From: a virus
Virus record (IMG/VR): IMGVR_UViG_3300020463_000007
Span: 1-64,000 of that record
Reading direction: 5' to 3' (one strand)
DNA length: 64,000 nt
This document shows positions 1 through 7,683 of this stretch, piece after piece. The notes beneath the pieces were generated by a model. The model made no database searches, had not been told where the DNA came from, and saw only the letters and a program-made list of their open reading frames with translations. Made by a program: the position numbers and the translations under genes. Positions within the stretch are counted from its first letter, which is position 1. Each line of letters begins with the position of its first letter.

Positions 1-824
1 GCTGTTTTGTTTAAAGCCCCACCACCTGCTAGTGCTAAATTTTTACTACCTGTGCGTTTTTTAGCCCAACATTGTAACACGTCTACTGACGTTTCAAATA
101 TTGCTTGCACAGATGCCGCTAAGTCATTTAAGTCTTGTTCGGATTTAATTTCTGGTCGCCACCACATACAGCCTCTATGTAAGTTTTCTTTCATAATAAT
201 TTTTGGTATGCCTGGTGCAACATCTATTATATCCTGCATAATGATGTATTTAAATTTGTTAGGGTCGCCTTTTTGTGCCATCTGGGCTACTTTATATTCA
301 TCACGTTGTGGTGTTAAGCCTAATCTTTGTGTCATAGCACTATAGAATAATCCTAAACTATGCGGATACCCTTGACTGAATACTTTTTTTAATTTGTTAT
401 TTTTACCGTGCCATATAGTAAGGGTCTCAAATTCTCCGATACTATCTAAACAAATTACTGCACAATTATCATGAGGTTGCGTATAATAAGCATAGGCCGC
501 ATGACTCAAGTGGTGTTGGGTATACTTAATTGGTACATCAATCCCCCAACGTTGTAAATAATTTTCAATATTGTTTTCTTTCCATAACCAACCCTGACCG
601 GCTCTCCATTGACGTAGTGTCTTCAACCCAGGACGTTCATACCATTGTATTGATGAGGGTGGTCCAAAACTTTGTTTGGCTACTTCTATTTGTGTCCAAT
701 TAAAGTCTGGGTCATTAGGAACCTTTGAAAAATCTTTTGATAGGCTGGCCCATAATAGTTTATTGTCATCGAACACAGATAAACTAGCATCATGACTATT
801 GCCTACCATTCCCCAGTGAATCAT
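1..824 (-). CDS. NodU/TobZ-family O-carbamoyltransferase, N-terminal part (runs off the window)
   Basis: The frame is open from an ATG at 824 to the window edge, giving about 274 residues of N-terminal sequence. It opens with MIHWGMVGNSHDASLSVFDD, which fits the nucleotide-binding start of carbamoyltransferases. At about residues 104-110 it has HHLSHAA, the metal-binding histidine motif of the Kae1-like domain, followed by a CLDSIGEF segment. The family transfers a carbamoyl group from carbamoyl phosphate, through carbamoyl-AMP, to a hydroxyl of a sugar or other small molecule. The remaining domain lies outside the window, so completeness cannot be judged. It starts 4 bases after the small membrane gene at 829-1062. 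A second, complete family member lies at 55455-57287 and differs clearly in sequence. The acceptor substrate is unknown. Confidence 0.85.
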   Translation of the reverse strand, partial: MIHWGMVGNSHDASLSVFDDNKLLWASLSKDFSKVPNDPDFNWTQIEVAKQSFGPPSSIQWYERPGLKTLRQWRAGQGWLWKENNIENYLQRWGIDVPIKYTQHHLSHAAYAYYTQPHDNCAVICLDSIGEFETLTIWHGKNNKLKKVFSQGYPHSLGLFYSAMTQRLGLTPQRDEYKVAQMAQKGDPNKFKYIIMQDIIDVAPGIPKIIMKENLHRGCMWWRPEIKSEQDLNDLAASVQAIFETSVDVLQCWAKKRTGSKNLALAGGGALNKT

Positions 825-828
825 TATA

Positions 829-1062
829 TTACGCCTTAAATTTTTTCCATGCTTTGTGTAAGATATAAAACCATACTGAGTTTATAGCAGGTTCAACTAT
901 TGCGACTGCACCTGCTTCCCATATGCTTGCACCAGTAATTATACTTACAACTGTCATCGCTATAATAATGTGTCCAATAAAAAATATAATTGCAAGTGCT
1001 AAACTTTCATCTATCTTATTTCTCACTACATTAACTATGCCTTGTGTGAATTCTGTCATCAA
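829..1062 (-). CDS. Small membrane protein, DUF2061-like
   Basis: A 77-residue protein with two hydrophobic stretches (about residues 21-45 and 48-66) and a charged C-terminal helix ending in HKAWKKFKA. The layout (K at the start of helix 1, an Ile/Ala/Val-rich middle, an E-P-x-x-N turn, then W/Y-rich helix and H-K-x-W) resembles DUF2061 inner-membrane proteins. This family call is by eye. It lies immediately upstream of the carbamoyltransferase and is probably co-transcribed. Function unknown. Confidence 0.7.
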   Translation of the reverse strand: MMTEFTQGIVNVVRNKIDESLALAIIFFIGHIIIAMTVVSIITGASIWEAGAVAIVEPAINSVWFYILHKAWKKFKA

Positions 1063-1076
1063 TTTTAACCTCCTCC

Positions 1077-1220
1077 CTATTTGTAAATGTAAGGATCTTT
1101 TTTCTTTAGCTCCTTGATCTTTTGTTTATATTTTCTTTCTTCTTGATAGTCTTTGTATCTTTCAATCCAATATCTAATTGGAAATGATATGCTATACAAA
1201 AAATCTTTTAGATAAACCAT
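1077..1220 (-). CDS. Small basic hypothetical protein, 47 aa
   Basis: A short frame starts at an ATG at 1220, preceded by a good AGGAGA ribosome site, and ends at TAG 1077-1079. The product starts MVYLKDFLYSISFPIRYWIE and continues into a Lys/Glu/Tyr-rich helix ending KKKDPYIYK. The first 20 residues are amphipathic or weakly hydrophobic. It overlaps the primase stop by 13 bases and is followed closely by the 829-1062 gene, typical of translationally coupled phage genes. Function unknown. Confidence 0.6.
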   Translation of the reverse strand: MVYLKDFLYSISFPIRYWIERYKDYQEERKYKQKIKELKKKDPYIYK

Positions 1221-2212
1221 TTCTTCTCCTTTAGTCTAATTTTTAAAGGACTTGTTTCTGCCGCACTAACAATTTTATGTAATGCATATAATCGTCCATG
1301 TTTATTAACTGCTTCCCCTATATCATTAATGTCATGATCCCAATCAGGCATAGAAACTCCCCAGCCCAAATCTATTGCTTCTTCAATTAATTTAGATCCT
1401 GCTTCGTCTCTATCTGGGACTACTATTACATCTTTATTTAATCTATTAATTAACATAGCTTGTTGATCTTTGACTTCGCTACCAAGTAATGCTACACCAT
1501 CAATATGTAATGCATCTAAAGGTCCTTCACATACTATAGTAAATACTTTGTTTGGGCTTTGTTGATCTAAGTTAAAAACATATCCTGGCTGTTGTTCACT
1601 TAGATATTTTGGATTTTTATTTGGTGTTACGGTCCTTGCAGTCCATCCAACAATCTTTTTCTCAAACAAAAAAGGTACAATTAGTCTATCTCTATATCCT
1701 AGCTCAGGTGTCCAATAATAGTCTGTGTCATCTATATTTAGATTACGGTGTTTCATATATTCAAATATCTTAACTAAATTAGAATCAACACCAGTTGGTT
1801 CTAATGCACAATAGTCTGCCCAATCTTGCAACTTCCTTACTGCTGGAGGCAATTGAACAGTATGAAAGTTAGGAAGGTCAACTAATTGTTTTTTAATTTG
1901 CACTCCTTCGTTTTCTTGCATAACCTGTAGTGCTAATTTATTAATTACATCATCTGGTGCATTCAACCATTTTAATAAATTTCTAAATTTATAAGATAGA
2001 TTACGGCCTGGTTGCCAGCTGGCCTTAAATCCGCAATTAAAACAATGATAGCTTACATTATCACCTTCTTGTATAATGCCGCCTCTTTGCCTTGTATCAA
2101 CAGATTGGCCATTATGCTGACAACACGGAGCATTGAAGGAGATCCAACCGCTAGGCGTTTTTTTACGCTTTGGCGGAAGATATGTCAGAACTGTCTCGGC
2201 TACAATACTCAT
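1208..2212 (-). CDS. 61: DNA primase (T4 gp61-like)
   Basis: A 334-residue primase that makes RNA primers for lagging-strand synthesis with the gp41-type helicase. The N-terminal zinc finger is visible as C30/C31-x-H33 and C57-x2-C60. The TOPRIM catalytic domain follows, with the EGPLDA glutamate at 229 and the metal-binding DRDEAG at about 267-272. Length is close to T4 gp61 (342 aa). The start is fixed by a strong promoter directly upstream (2219-2247): its -10 box is six bases from the ATG, so the transcript is predicted to begin at the start codon with no leader. No Shine-Dalgarno sequence is seen. Confidence 0.9.
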   Translation of the reverse strand: MSIVAETVLTYLPPKRKKTPSGWISFNAPCCQHNGQSVDTRQRGGIIQEGDNVSYHCFNCGFKASWQPGRNLSYKFRNLLKWLNAPDDVINKLALQVMQENEGVQIKKQLVDLPNFHTVQLPPAVRKLQDWADYCALEPTGVDSNLVKIFEYMKHRNLNIDDTDYYWTPELGYRDRLIVPFLFEKKIVGWTARTVTPNKNPKYLSEQQPGYVFNLDQQSPNKVFTIVCEGPLDALHIDGVALLGSEVKDQQAMLINRLNKDVIVVPDRDEAGSKLIEEAIDLGWGVSMPDWDHDINDIGEAVNKHGRLYALHKIVSAAETSPLKIRLKEKKWFI

Positions 2213-2218
2213 AGTAAT

Positions 2219-2247
2219 ATTATAGCGTCTTATGCTAGTAAAGTCAA
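2219..2247 (-). promoter_or_regulatory. Sigma70-type promoter of primase, predicted leaderless
   Basis: On the minus strand TTGACT (2242-2247), a 17-base spacer and TATAAT (2219-2224) form a near-consensus bacterial promoter. Only six bases (ATTACT) separate the -10 box from the primase ATG, which places the expected +1 on the A of the ATG. The same geometry is repeated at 13097-13125. Confidence 0.8.
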
Positions 2248-3039
2248 CTAGTTTCTAACAAGTATTTTTGAAATTTTGCTTGTAGGGGAAGCTGTAGTTT
2301 TGAATCTTAAATGGCTAAACACACCATTAAAGTTTACAGGAATTGGAGTAGTTTCGGAACCTGTAAATGTTACAGTCGCTATATCACCCCAATGAGTTGA
2401 TTCTGTCACTGTGCTATCTAATGTGGCTTGAACTACTACATCTCCAATATATGAGCTTGTATATATTGATGCTGTGTGTAAAGCATCATTGCCATTTATA
2501 GCAGGTTCAGCTGTGCGTGATTCACTGTAGAATATAGAACTTTCTTCGTCAAACTGCTGGAATTGTGTAAAACTATATGAGTCTCTTGGACCAGGCATAG
2601 CATCTGAGATAATCTGTATAGTACCTGAATTTCCAAAGAAGCTATCTGAGTATGTTAATGTCTTGTCGCTGTTTGAGTCAACTAAATGTATATTGTAGCA
2701 AAGATACTGATCTTTTACATTTAAGAGGTCGTTTTCAGTAATTGTAACTGTACATAAGCCTCTAGTAGCTGCACTATCATCGCCAGATACAGCAGTAGCG
2801 TCATGCTCTATAATTAAACTTTTGTTTTCATCAAAGGCAGTAAATTTTACAGTATAACCACTAATTGACAATGGTTTCTGATCTGCATTTAATATTCTGA
2901 ATTGTAATTTATTATCTATATTTTTATATACTTTTATTTGTCTTTGGTACACTGGTTTATACTCCGTTATGAATCCTGACTCATTAGCTATGATTTGGAT
3001 TCTGTTATTGACTAAATATCTAGGTATTAGCTGCGACAT
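2248..3039 (-). CDS. Putative virion protein (fibre/baseplate-associated)
   Basis: A 263-residue, mostly beta-type protein without Cys clusters or membrane segments. The N-terminus (MSQLIPRYLVNNRI) is followed by a region (about 35-140) rich in alternating hydrophobic residues, with wording like FRILNADQKPLSISGYTVKF that recalls BppU-type baseplate upper-protein N-terminal domains. The C-terminal half ends in a sandwich-like segment (VNFNGVFSHLRFKTTAS). A T4-type late box lies right in front of the gene, supporting a late structural role. The position between primase and the cytochrome module is away from the main structural block. Family assignment is tentative. Confidence 0.75.
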   Translation of the reverse strand: MSQLIPRYLVNNRIQIIANESGFITEYKPVYQRQIKVYKNIDNKLQFRILNADQKPLSISGYTVKFTAFDENKSLIIEHDATAVSGDDSAATRGLCTVTITENDLLNVKDQYLCYNIHLVDSNSDKTLTYSDSFFGNSGTIQIISDAMPGPRDSYSFTQFQQFDEESSIFYSESRTAEPAINGNDALHTASIYTSSYIGDVVVQATLDSTVTESTHWGDIATVTFTGSETTPIPVNFNGVFSHLRFKTTASPTSKISKILVRN

Positions 3040-3044
3040 GCAAG

Positions 3045-3052
3045 TATTTATC
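3045..3052 (-). promoter_or_regulatory. T4-like late promoter box, predicted leaderless
   Basis: The minus strand reads CCGATAAATACTTGCATG, with the late box GATAAATA followed by five bases and the ATG at 3039. In T4 the +1 lies about six bases after the box, which here is the start codon. The same 18-mer, differing in one base, precedes gp14 at 40487-40502. Confidence 0.75.
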
Positions 3053-3068
3053 GGATAAAAAATTAATA

Positions 3069-3440
3069 ATGTTACTAAAAAATATTGAGAACGACTTTCC
3101 GTTTATAAGTGTGGCCACATATGGTGGTGTTGAATATGTTGGTATAATTGTAAATCAAGATCAATACGTTACTACAATGTACATATATAACGACCTTATA
3201 GACAATGAGCATAAGAAACAGTTTCTTGAACTAGGAGATATATGGTGGTGGGAGTCGAATAGAATGATTCCTATTAATATCTTTTTAAGAGCAGAGATGG
3301 AAAAATTTCAATACGCTTTAATGTCTATGAATTCTAAAGATGTCAAAATTACTATAGGCCCTGTAGTTAATTTAGGTAATTTATCTGTAAAAAGAATAAA
3401 ACGTAAATCAGTACAACTAGTTAGACGCCAGAAGAAGTAA
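3069..3440 (+). CDS. Conserved-looking hypothetical protein, 123 aa
   Basis: One of few plus-strand genes in this part, read away from the gene at 2248-3039. It has an alpha/beta composition with MYIYNDLIDNEHKKQFLELG, a WWWESNR motif and a basic C-terminus (VKRIKRKSVQLVRRQKK) that could bind nucleic acid. The short divergent gap (3040-3068) carries the late box for the minus-strand gene plus an AT-rich GGATAAAAAA stretch. Its 3' end overlaps the convergent gene at 3421-3663 by 20 bases. The gene style is that of small T4-like phage proteins. Function unknown. Confidence 0.75.
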   Translation: MLLKNIENDFPFISVATYGGVEYVGIIVNQDQYVTTMYIYNDLIDNEHKKQFLELGDIWWWESNRMIPINIFLRAEMEKFQYALMSMNSKDVKITIGPVVNLGNLSVKRIKRKSVQLVRRQKK

Positions 3441-3663
3441 CGTATTTAATATACCTATAATATATATAATCAAAAATTACTGTGTTAAAAAGAAGTCCTA
3501 ATGCTGTGAGTTGAAAACCAAACAGCAACGGTATGATCCAAAGATACAAAAACATTTTAATTATATAATCAACACCAAATTTTCTAGGTACTACATACGA
3601 AGACCAAGGACCAAGTTCTGGTTCTTTTTTTGGCTTTCTATAATCTTCAACTTCATAGTTCAT
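3421..3663 (-). CDS. Small membrane protein downstream of the cytochrome module
   Basis: An 80-residue protein with a soluble, Pro/Glu/Lys-rich N-terminal third (KPKKEPELGPWSSYVVP) and two closely spaced hydrophobic segments at about 33-52 and 53-68. It follows the CHCC zinc-finger gene with an 11-base overlap and is therefore probably co-expressed with cytochrome b. A role in the membrane with the respiratory proteins is possible from context only. I do not recognise the family. Its 3' end overlaps the plus-strand gene at 3069-3440 by 20 bases. Confidence 0.7.
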   Translation of the reverse strand: MNYEVEDYRKPKKEPELGPWSSYVVPRKFGVDYIIKMFLYLWIIPLLFGFQLTALGLLFNTVIFDYIYYRYIKYVTSSGV

Positions 3664-3823
3664 CTTTAGCCTTTCTTACAAATTTTATATCACAATAATT
3701 GCATTTTACATAGCCTTGTTCAGGCACTGAATAGTATACTTTTGGATGGTCCATATCTTCTCCCATACACCATACTCTTTCAGAGTCAACATATACTATT
3801 GTTTCAGGATACTCTACTGGCAT
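3653..3823 (-). CDS. CHCC zinc-finger protein (zf-CHCC/NDUFS6-like)
   Basis: A 56-residue protein when started at the ATG at 3823. That start forms a TAATG overlap with the cytochrome b stop and has GGATG as ribosome site; an upstream ATG at 3835 would add four residues. The pattern C-M-G-E-D-M-D-H-P-K-V-Y then V-K-C-N-Y-C-D-I-K-F-V matches the zf-CHCC domain (C, H, C-x2-C), found in the complex I accessory subunit NDUFS6 and in short alphaproteobacterial proteins. That the gene is coupled to cytochrome b suggests a respiratory role. The bacterial function of the short form is not established. Residues proposed as ligands are all present. Confidence 0.75.
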   Translation of the reverse strand: MPVEYPETIVYVDSERVWCMGEDMDHPKVYYSVPEQGYVKCNYCDIKFVRKAKDEL

Positions 3824-5109
3824 TATTTCATCCATGAAAATACTGATTTAATTTTACCTTGTTCTTTCCATTCTAAGTATTCGTGAATGGAGTTCGGCAT
3901 AGGCCTAGGTTTTTCAAGCACACTATTCAACGGCACTATAACTAAAAAATATAGAAACCAATATGCAGTTCCAATTCTTCCAAGAGTTACATACAATCCT
4001 TCAGCTGGCATTGCACCTACATATGTAAGCATCATAAAGTTTAATATAAAAATAATAAACCATTGTCTGTGCATTGGTCTGAATATACAACTTCTTATTT
4101 TACTTCTATCTAACCAAGGAAGTAATCCTAGTATTCCTATTGCACTAACCATTGCAATAACTCCACCTAACTTATCTGGTATTGCTCGTAATATTGCATA
4201 AAAAGGTAAGAAGTACCATTCAGGTACAATGTGTGCTGGAGTTACTAATGGATTGGCAGGAATATAATTATCTGGGTGTCCTAACACATTAGGCACAAAG
4301 AAAACAAACGCGGCGAATATTGTAAAAAATACTGCCATCATGTATAAATCTTTTGCAGTAGTATAAGGATGGAAACTTACTGTGTCTCTTGTGTCTTTAG
4401 GTTCGATGCCTGATGGATTATTTGATCCTACTATATGTAATGCAATCACATGTAGTATTACAATACCTAAAATCACAAATGCTAATAGCCAGTGTAATAC
4501 ATAGAATCTATTAACAGTCGGATCATCAACTGAGTATCCTCCCCATAACCATTGTACTATTGGTTCTCCCACTAGTGGTATTGCACTGAATAAGTTTGTT
4601 ATAACTGTTGCACCCCACAAGCTCATTTGTCCCCAAGGCAACGTGTAACCTAAGAATGCCGTTGCAGTCATTAAGAAAAATATTATTATTCCTATAAGCC
4701 ACATAATCTGTCTTGGATCTTTATAAGACCCAAAGTACATGGCTCTAAATATATGCAAGTAAACTGCTATAAAAAAGAATGATGCAAGATTCATATGCAT
4801 ATATCTTAATAGCCATCCAAAGTTGACATCTCTCATAATATGTTCTACACTTACAAAGGCTTTCTCTGCATCAGGCTTGTAGTGCATGCCTAATGTTAGT
4901 CCTGTTATTATAAGTCCTAACAAACAGAACATTAGGATTCCTCCAAAACTCCAAAAGTAATTTAAACTTCTTGGAACTTGAAAATCTAAATATTCATATT
5001 TGAGCATACGGAATATTGGTAGTCTATCGTCTACCCAACCAAGCACTCCTGTAAACGGGGAGCCTCCTACTTTGTTTGTTTTTACTGGTTTATAATTTTT
5101 CTCAGCCAT
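3823..5109 (-). CDS. petB: Cytochrome b of the bc1 complex (respiratory complex III), phage-borne
   Basis: A full-length 428-residue cytochrome b, the quinol-oxidising, di-haem membrane subunit of complex III. Both haem-ligand pairs are intact with the canonical spacing of 14: H105/H119 (in [12 protein letters not shown]...YLHIF) and H206/H220. The Qo-site elements are present: [10 protein letters not shown] near 154-163 and PEWY at 296-299. Eight or more hydrophobic helices cover the length. It is of the long proteobacterial type, not split b6/subIV. No Rieske protein or cytochrome c1 lies nearby, so it would need host partners. It has a GAAGGAAG ribosome site, lies 10 bases after a methyltransferase and is coupled to the CHCC protein. 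Flanking genes are phage genes, which argues against a chimeric contig. This is the most unusual gene in the window. Confidence 0.95.
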   Translation of the reverse strand: MAEKNYKPVKTNKVGGSPFTGVLGWVDDRLPIFRMLKYEYLDFQVPRSLNYFWSFGGILMFCLLGLIITGLTLGMHYKPDAEKAFVSVEHIMRDVNFGWLLRYMHMNLASFFFIAVYLHIFRAMYFGSYKDPRQIMWLIGIIIFFLMTATAFLGYTLPWGQMSLWGATVITNLFSAIPLVGEPIVQWLWGGYSVDDPTVNRFYVLHWLLAFVILGIVILHVIALHIVGSNNPSGIEPKDTRDTVSFHPYTTAKDLYMMAVFFTIFAAFVFFVPNVLGHPDNYIPANPLVTPAHIVPEWYFLPFYAILRAIPDKLGGVIAMVSAIGILGLLPWLDRSKIRSCIFRPMHRQWFIIFILNFMMLTYVGAMPAEGLYVTLGRIGTAYWFLYFLVIVPLNSVLEKPRPMPNSIHEYLEWKEQGKIKSVFSWMK

Positions 5110-5119
5110 ACTCTTCCTT

Positions 5120-5815
5120 CTATCTATTATTCCATTCTTCTTTATCTAATATAATATACCAAGCACGATACGGCTTGGCCATAGAATTATTTCTTAATCT
5201 ATCTTTACCTGATCTATTCTTTTCCGGCCACCATAAGAAAGGATGAACACTTTCAGGAAAGACTTTTTTATTTGCTAAACTACCCCAATTTGTTTTCCAA
5301 AATAACCTATTACAATATTGAAATACATCATCTAAAAAATATTCATAATCAAATAATACGTCTGGATATTTGTTTTCATACCCCATAGGTAACTCTTCTC
5401 GATCAAATACTGACCTTGTTATAGTAATCATATCATATTGCTTTGGCAACACTATAGGTTTTTTATTTTTTATTTCTAACAAGTGCCTTGGCGTTCTCAT
5501 CTTAGCAAACATCTGTTGGTATAGTCCACCGTCGAAAGTTGCTTCAACGTCAGTAGCTTCTACTTCTATACTGTACCAGTAATTTAACAGTACTCCTAAA
5601 AGTCCTACACCTGCTCCGATATCGCATACAGATTTTACATCCTCTAGATCCATATGCTGTATACAAAATTGTTTTTCGTTATAGTAGTTCCAAAAGTTTT
5701 TTGAATACTTGTAGCCTTCTTCGTATATAGTTTTACCTGTTTTGTCTCTTGATTTTTGAACTTCTAGCTCATCTAAAAATTTTCTAAACTTTTCTATGTT
5801 CATCCAACTGCTCAC
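5120..5815 (-). CDS. SAM-dependent methyltransferase-like protein
   Basis: A 231-residue protein with a class I methyltransferase core: motif I reads [15 protein letters not shown] (about residues 64-78), followed by an acidic strand end (VEATDVEAT) that would bind the SAM ribose, and a [10 protein letters not shown] segment like motif IV. The start is uncertain: a GTG at 5815 inside the upstream gene, or an ATG at 5803. It overlaps the DnaE-like gene by 32 bases and sits directly upstream of cytochrome b. The substrate is unknown; a role in glycan or quinone methylation cannot be told apart from sequence. Confidence 0.75.
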   Translation of the reverse strand: MSSWMNIEKFRKFLDELEVQKSRDKTGKTIYEEGYKYSKNFWNYYNEKQFCIQHMDLEDVKSVCDIGAGVGLLGVLLNYWYSIEVEATDVEATFDGGLYQQMFAKMRTPRHLLEIKNKKPIVLPKQYDMITITRSVFDREELPMGYENKYPDVLFDYEYFLDDVFQYCNRLFWKTNWGSLANKKVFPESVHPFLWWPEKNRSGKDRLRNNSMAKPYRAWYIILDKEEWNNR

Positions 5816-6356
5816 ATAATAAATTTATATGTACTACGACACCAACTGCGTATGCTACTGCGTGTGCTTTCTTAAAATAGTATTCACCGTCTTTTGGTTT
5901 TATCCATACTTCTTTCATTATCGTTGACCACGGTTTGTTTGCTAGATATCTTTTCGCTGGTCTTATGATCGCTAAAGTTGCTGCCAATTGTTCTACCGAA
6001 GTAGGTTTCAATTGCCTTAAGAGTTCGTCGTGCCCGCTCAGATGAAATACTTTTTCTACGAAGTCTTTGTGTTCCAAAAGTTCCCATATTGGTTTCCTTT
6101 CCATTAATGTCTGTAGGTGGGTTTCATCTTTAATGTCTTTGTATATACTGACATTAAGAAAGTCTAACTTAAAGTACCCGCGATCTTCGGCGTCTTTATA
6201 GTTTATTGTTGATAAATTGTCTACAGGATTATGGGGGATCTCTGTGACATAAATTCCTGTGTTATGTTTTTTATTAGTATCTAACTTAGCTACTCTATGA
6301 TCTATCATAGAAAGTATCATTTCTCTATCAGCAAAGTCTATATCAATATCAGGCAT
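5784..6356 (-). CDS. Mini DnaE-like protein (DNA polymerase III alpha palm fragment)
   Basis: Only 190 residues, yet it strings together the conserved motifs of bacterial replicative polymerase DnaE (about 1160 aa). It has PDIDIDFADRE at 2-12 (equivalent of the catalytic PD-x-D-x-DF), GYFKLDFLN with D65 (equivalent of KFDFLGL carrying the third catalytic Asp), QLAATLAIIRP (equivalent of the LAALVALFRPG motif), and KKAHAVAYAVGVV (equivalent of NKSHSAAYAL). PHP, little-finger and OB domains are absent. T4-like phages replicate with gp43, so this is unlikely to be the main polymerase. It may be a repair or regulatory enzyme. Neighbours overlap at both ends (8 and 32 bases). Confidence 0.75.
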   Translation of the reverse strand: MPDIDIDFADREMILSMIDHRVAKLDTNKKHNTGIYVTEIPHNPVDNLSTINYKDAEDRGYFKLDFLNVSIYKDIKDETHLQTLMERKPIWELLEHKDFVEKVFHLSGHDELLRQLKPTSVEQLAATLAIIRPAKRYLANKPWSTIMKEVWIKPKDGEYYFKKAHAVAYAVGVVVHINLLCEQLDEHRKV

Positions 6357-6507
6357 TTAATTTTTCCTTGCATTTCTTTCCATGTTCTTTATTATAATCA
6401 TATTCACTAACTTGTTTTTTGCACACTTCACAGGTATGATCTTTCCATTCTTTACGCCTGCGTTTTAGTTCAGCCCAATATTTAGGATGCCTAAACTCAT
6501 GTGCCAT
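6349..6507 (-). CDS. Small zinc-finger-like protein, 52 aa
   Basis: A short frame between deformylase and the DnaE-like gene. It starts at the ATG at 6507 and stops at TGA 6349-6351, overlapping both neighbours (11 and 8 bases). The product (MAHEFRHPKYWAELKRRRKE, then C-E-V-C, then EHGKKC) is basic and has one C-x2-C pair plus a later H and C, which could form a small zinc site. Dense packing and overlaps support it as a real gene. Function unknown; nucleic-acid binding is plausible. Confidence 0.6.
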   Translation of the reverse strand: MAHEFRHPKYWAELKRRRKEWKDHTCEVCKKQVSEYDYNKEHGKKCKEKLNA

Positions 6508-6997
6508 TTTTACCTTTCAATTTTGTTGCTTTCTTTTTAGCCATATCCCATTTTAATTTTGATACTCTATCTTTAAAAGTAATGCCCTGTAAATGATCCC
6601 ACTCGTGTAGAAAGCATTTTGCTGAGTACCCTGATATCTTAGTACTTACCTCTTTTAAATTTTCATCATACCATTTTGCGAGTATTTCTTTTGGCCGTGT
6701 AACCTTTACGAATATATTAGGAAAACTTAGACATCCTTCTATGTCTTGTGTTGTATCTTCTGTGTGTTGTAGTATAACTGGATTAATTACAAGTATAGAA
6801 TTTTCTTTTGTATCGCCCATTACAAATACTTGTGCATCCATACCGATTTGACTTGCACTTAATCCTATGCCATTATTTTCCAGCATAAAGTTAATCATAT
6901 TTTCTTTAAGTTCTTTAGGATCAAAAGATGGATTTTTAATATCTACATCTGTTAATTTTTTTTCTAAAAACTCATCTGGGTGATATATTAATTTCAT
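6497..6997 (-). CDS. def: Peptide deformylase
   Basis: A 166-residue peptide deformylase, which removes the N-formyl group from nascent proteins. All three family motifs are intact: GIGLSASQ (43-50), EGCLS with metal-ligand C89, and HEWDH with H131, E132 and H135. Length matches the class. Deformylases are known auxiliary genes of marine T4-like phages, where they are thought to sustain maturation of host or phage proteins during infection. The start overlaps the upstream gene by four bases (ATGA type). Confidence 0.95.
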   Translation of the reverse strand: MKLIYHPDEFLEKKLTDVDIKNPSFDPKELKENMINFMLENNGIGLSASQIGMDAQVFVMGDTKENSILVINPVILQHTEDTTQDIEGCLSFPNIFVKVTRPKEILAKWYDENLKEVSTKISGYSAKCFLHEWDHLQGITFKDRVSKLKWDMAKKKATKLKGKNGT

Positions 6998-7683
6998 AAA
7001 TTACTTTCCCTTACTACTTCCTTGACTGTATCAACATCATTTGTTTGTCTTTTAAATCGCCTAGCCCAATGCTGTGGATCCATTATATTAAATATTATTT
7101 CTAATTGTTCATCATTAAATTTGTTCATCATTTCTTTACCCGATTTACAATTTAATATTAGCCAAGGACTTATTTTGCCATCTTTAATATGATATATTGC
7201 TCTGTTTAAACTTACATAGGCAAAGTAATGATTCCATACACTATTATTTTCATCAGCCCAATCCATCATAGTCATTATACTACGTTCTAAAGCAGTCTGA
7301 ACTCCTTCTTTTTTAATTAGCTCTAATGCATATTTTTCATACATTTCTTCTCTACACCAGTGATCAAGTTTAACTCCAGAAGTAACCACATAGTCGATAT
7401 ATTTTTCTGGATATAAAGGTCGAACATTGTTTATAAAACTTCCAAACTTTACAAAAGCATTGTAATAAGGACTTTTATCAAATTCGTTATGTGTTTTTTC
7501 TTTTTTAGCACCTGCACTTAATTTATAAAATTGATTGAAAGCATATAGCCCCAATTGGACACGCTTTTCGCTTCTTTGTAAAAAACGTCTTTTAGGTTCA
7601 CACATATGTACTGCAAGAGTTTTCTCTCGCATAAAGCCAGCTCCACAATATTCACATACATATGGTTTTTCAGAACTTTGCAT
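6994..7683 (-). CDS. C2H2 zinc-finger phage protein of unknown function
   Basis: The N-terminus, starting at the ATG at 7683 (MQSSEKPYVCEYCGAGF), carries a C-x2-C...H-x-C type finger (CEYCGAGFMREKTLAVHMCE) followed by a basic linker. The remaining 190 residues are helical, with W-rich segments (MMDWADENNSVWNHYFAY, DPQHWARRF). A longer frame up to 7752 exists, but 7683 keeps the overlap with the upstream gene short (14 bases) and begins just before the finger. DNA or RNA binding is likely from the finger. It lies in a replication and repair neighbourhood. Not recognised further. Confidence 0.75.
   Translation of the reverse strand: MQSSEKPYVCEYCGAGFMREKTLAVHMCEPKRRFLQRSEKRVQLGLYAFNQFYKLSAGAKKEKTHNEFDKSPYYNAFVKFGSFINNVRPLYPEKYIDYVVTSGVKLDHWCREEMYEKYALELIKKEGVQTALERSIMTMMDWADENNSVWNHYFAYVSLNRAIYHIKDGKISPWLILNCKSGKEMMNKFNDEQLEIIFNIMDPQHWARRFKRQTNDVDTVKEVVRESNL

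Noticed and set aside
1-345. A 112-aa plus-strand protein near the left edge
   Set aside because: It lies antisense to the carbamoyltransferase, whose catalytic motifs are clear on the other strand; no ribosome site.
3823-5109. Cytochrome b as host contamination or assembly chimera
   Set aside because: It sits in a row of minus-strand genes with short gaps and overlaps and is coupled to the next small gene; upstream genes are phage-type. Raw reads would still be needed to exclude it fully.
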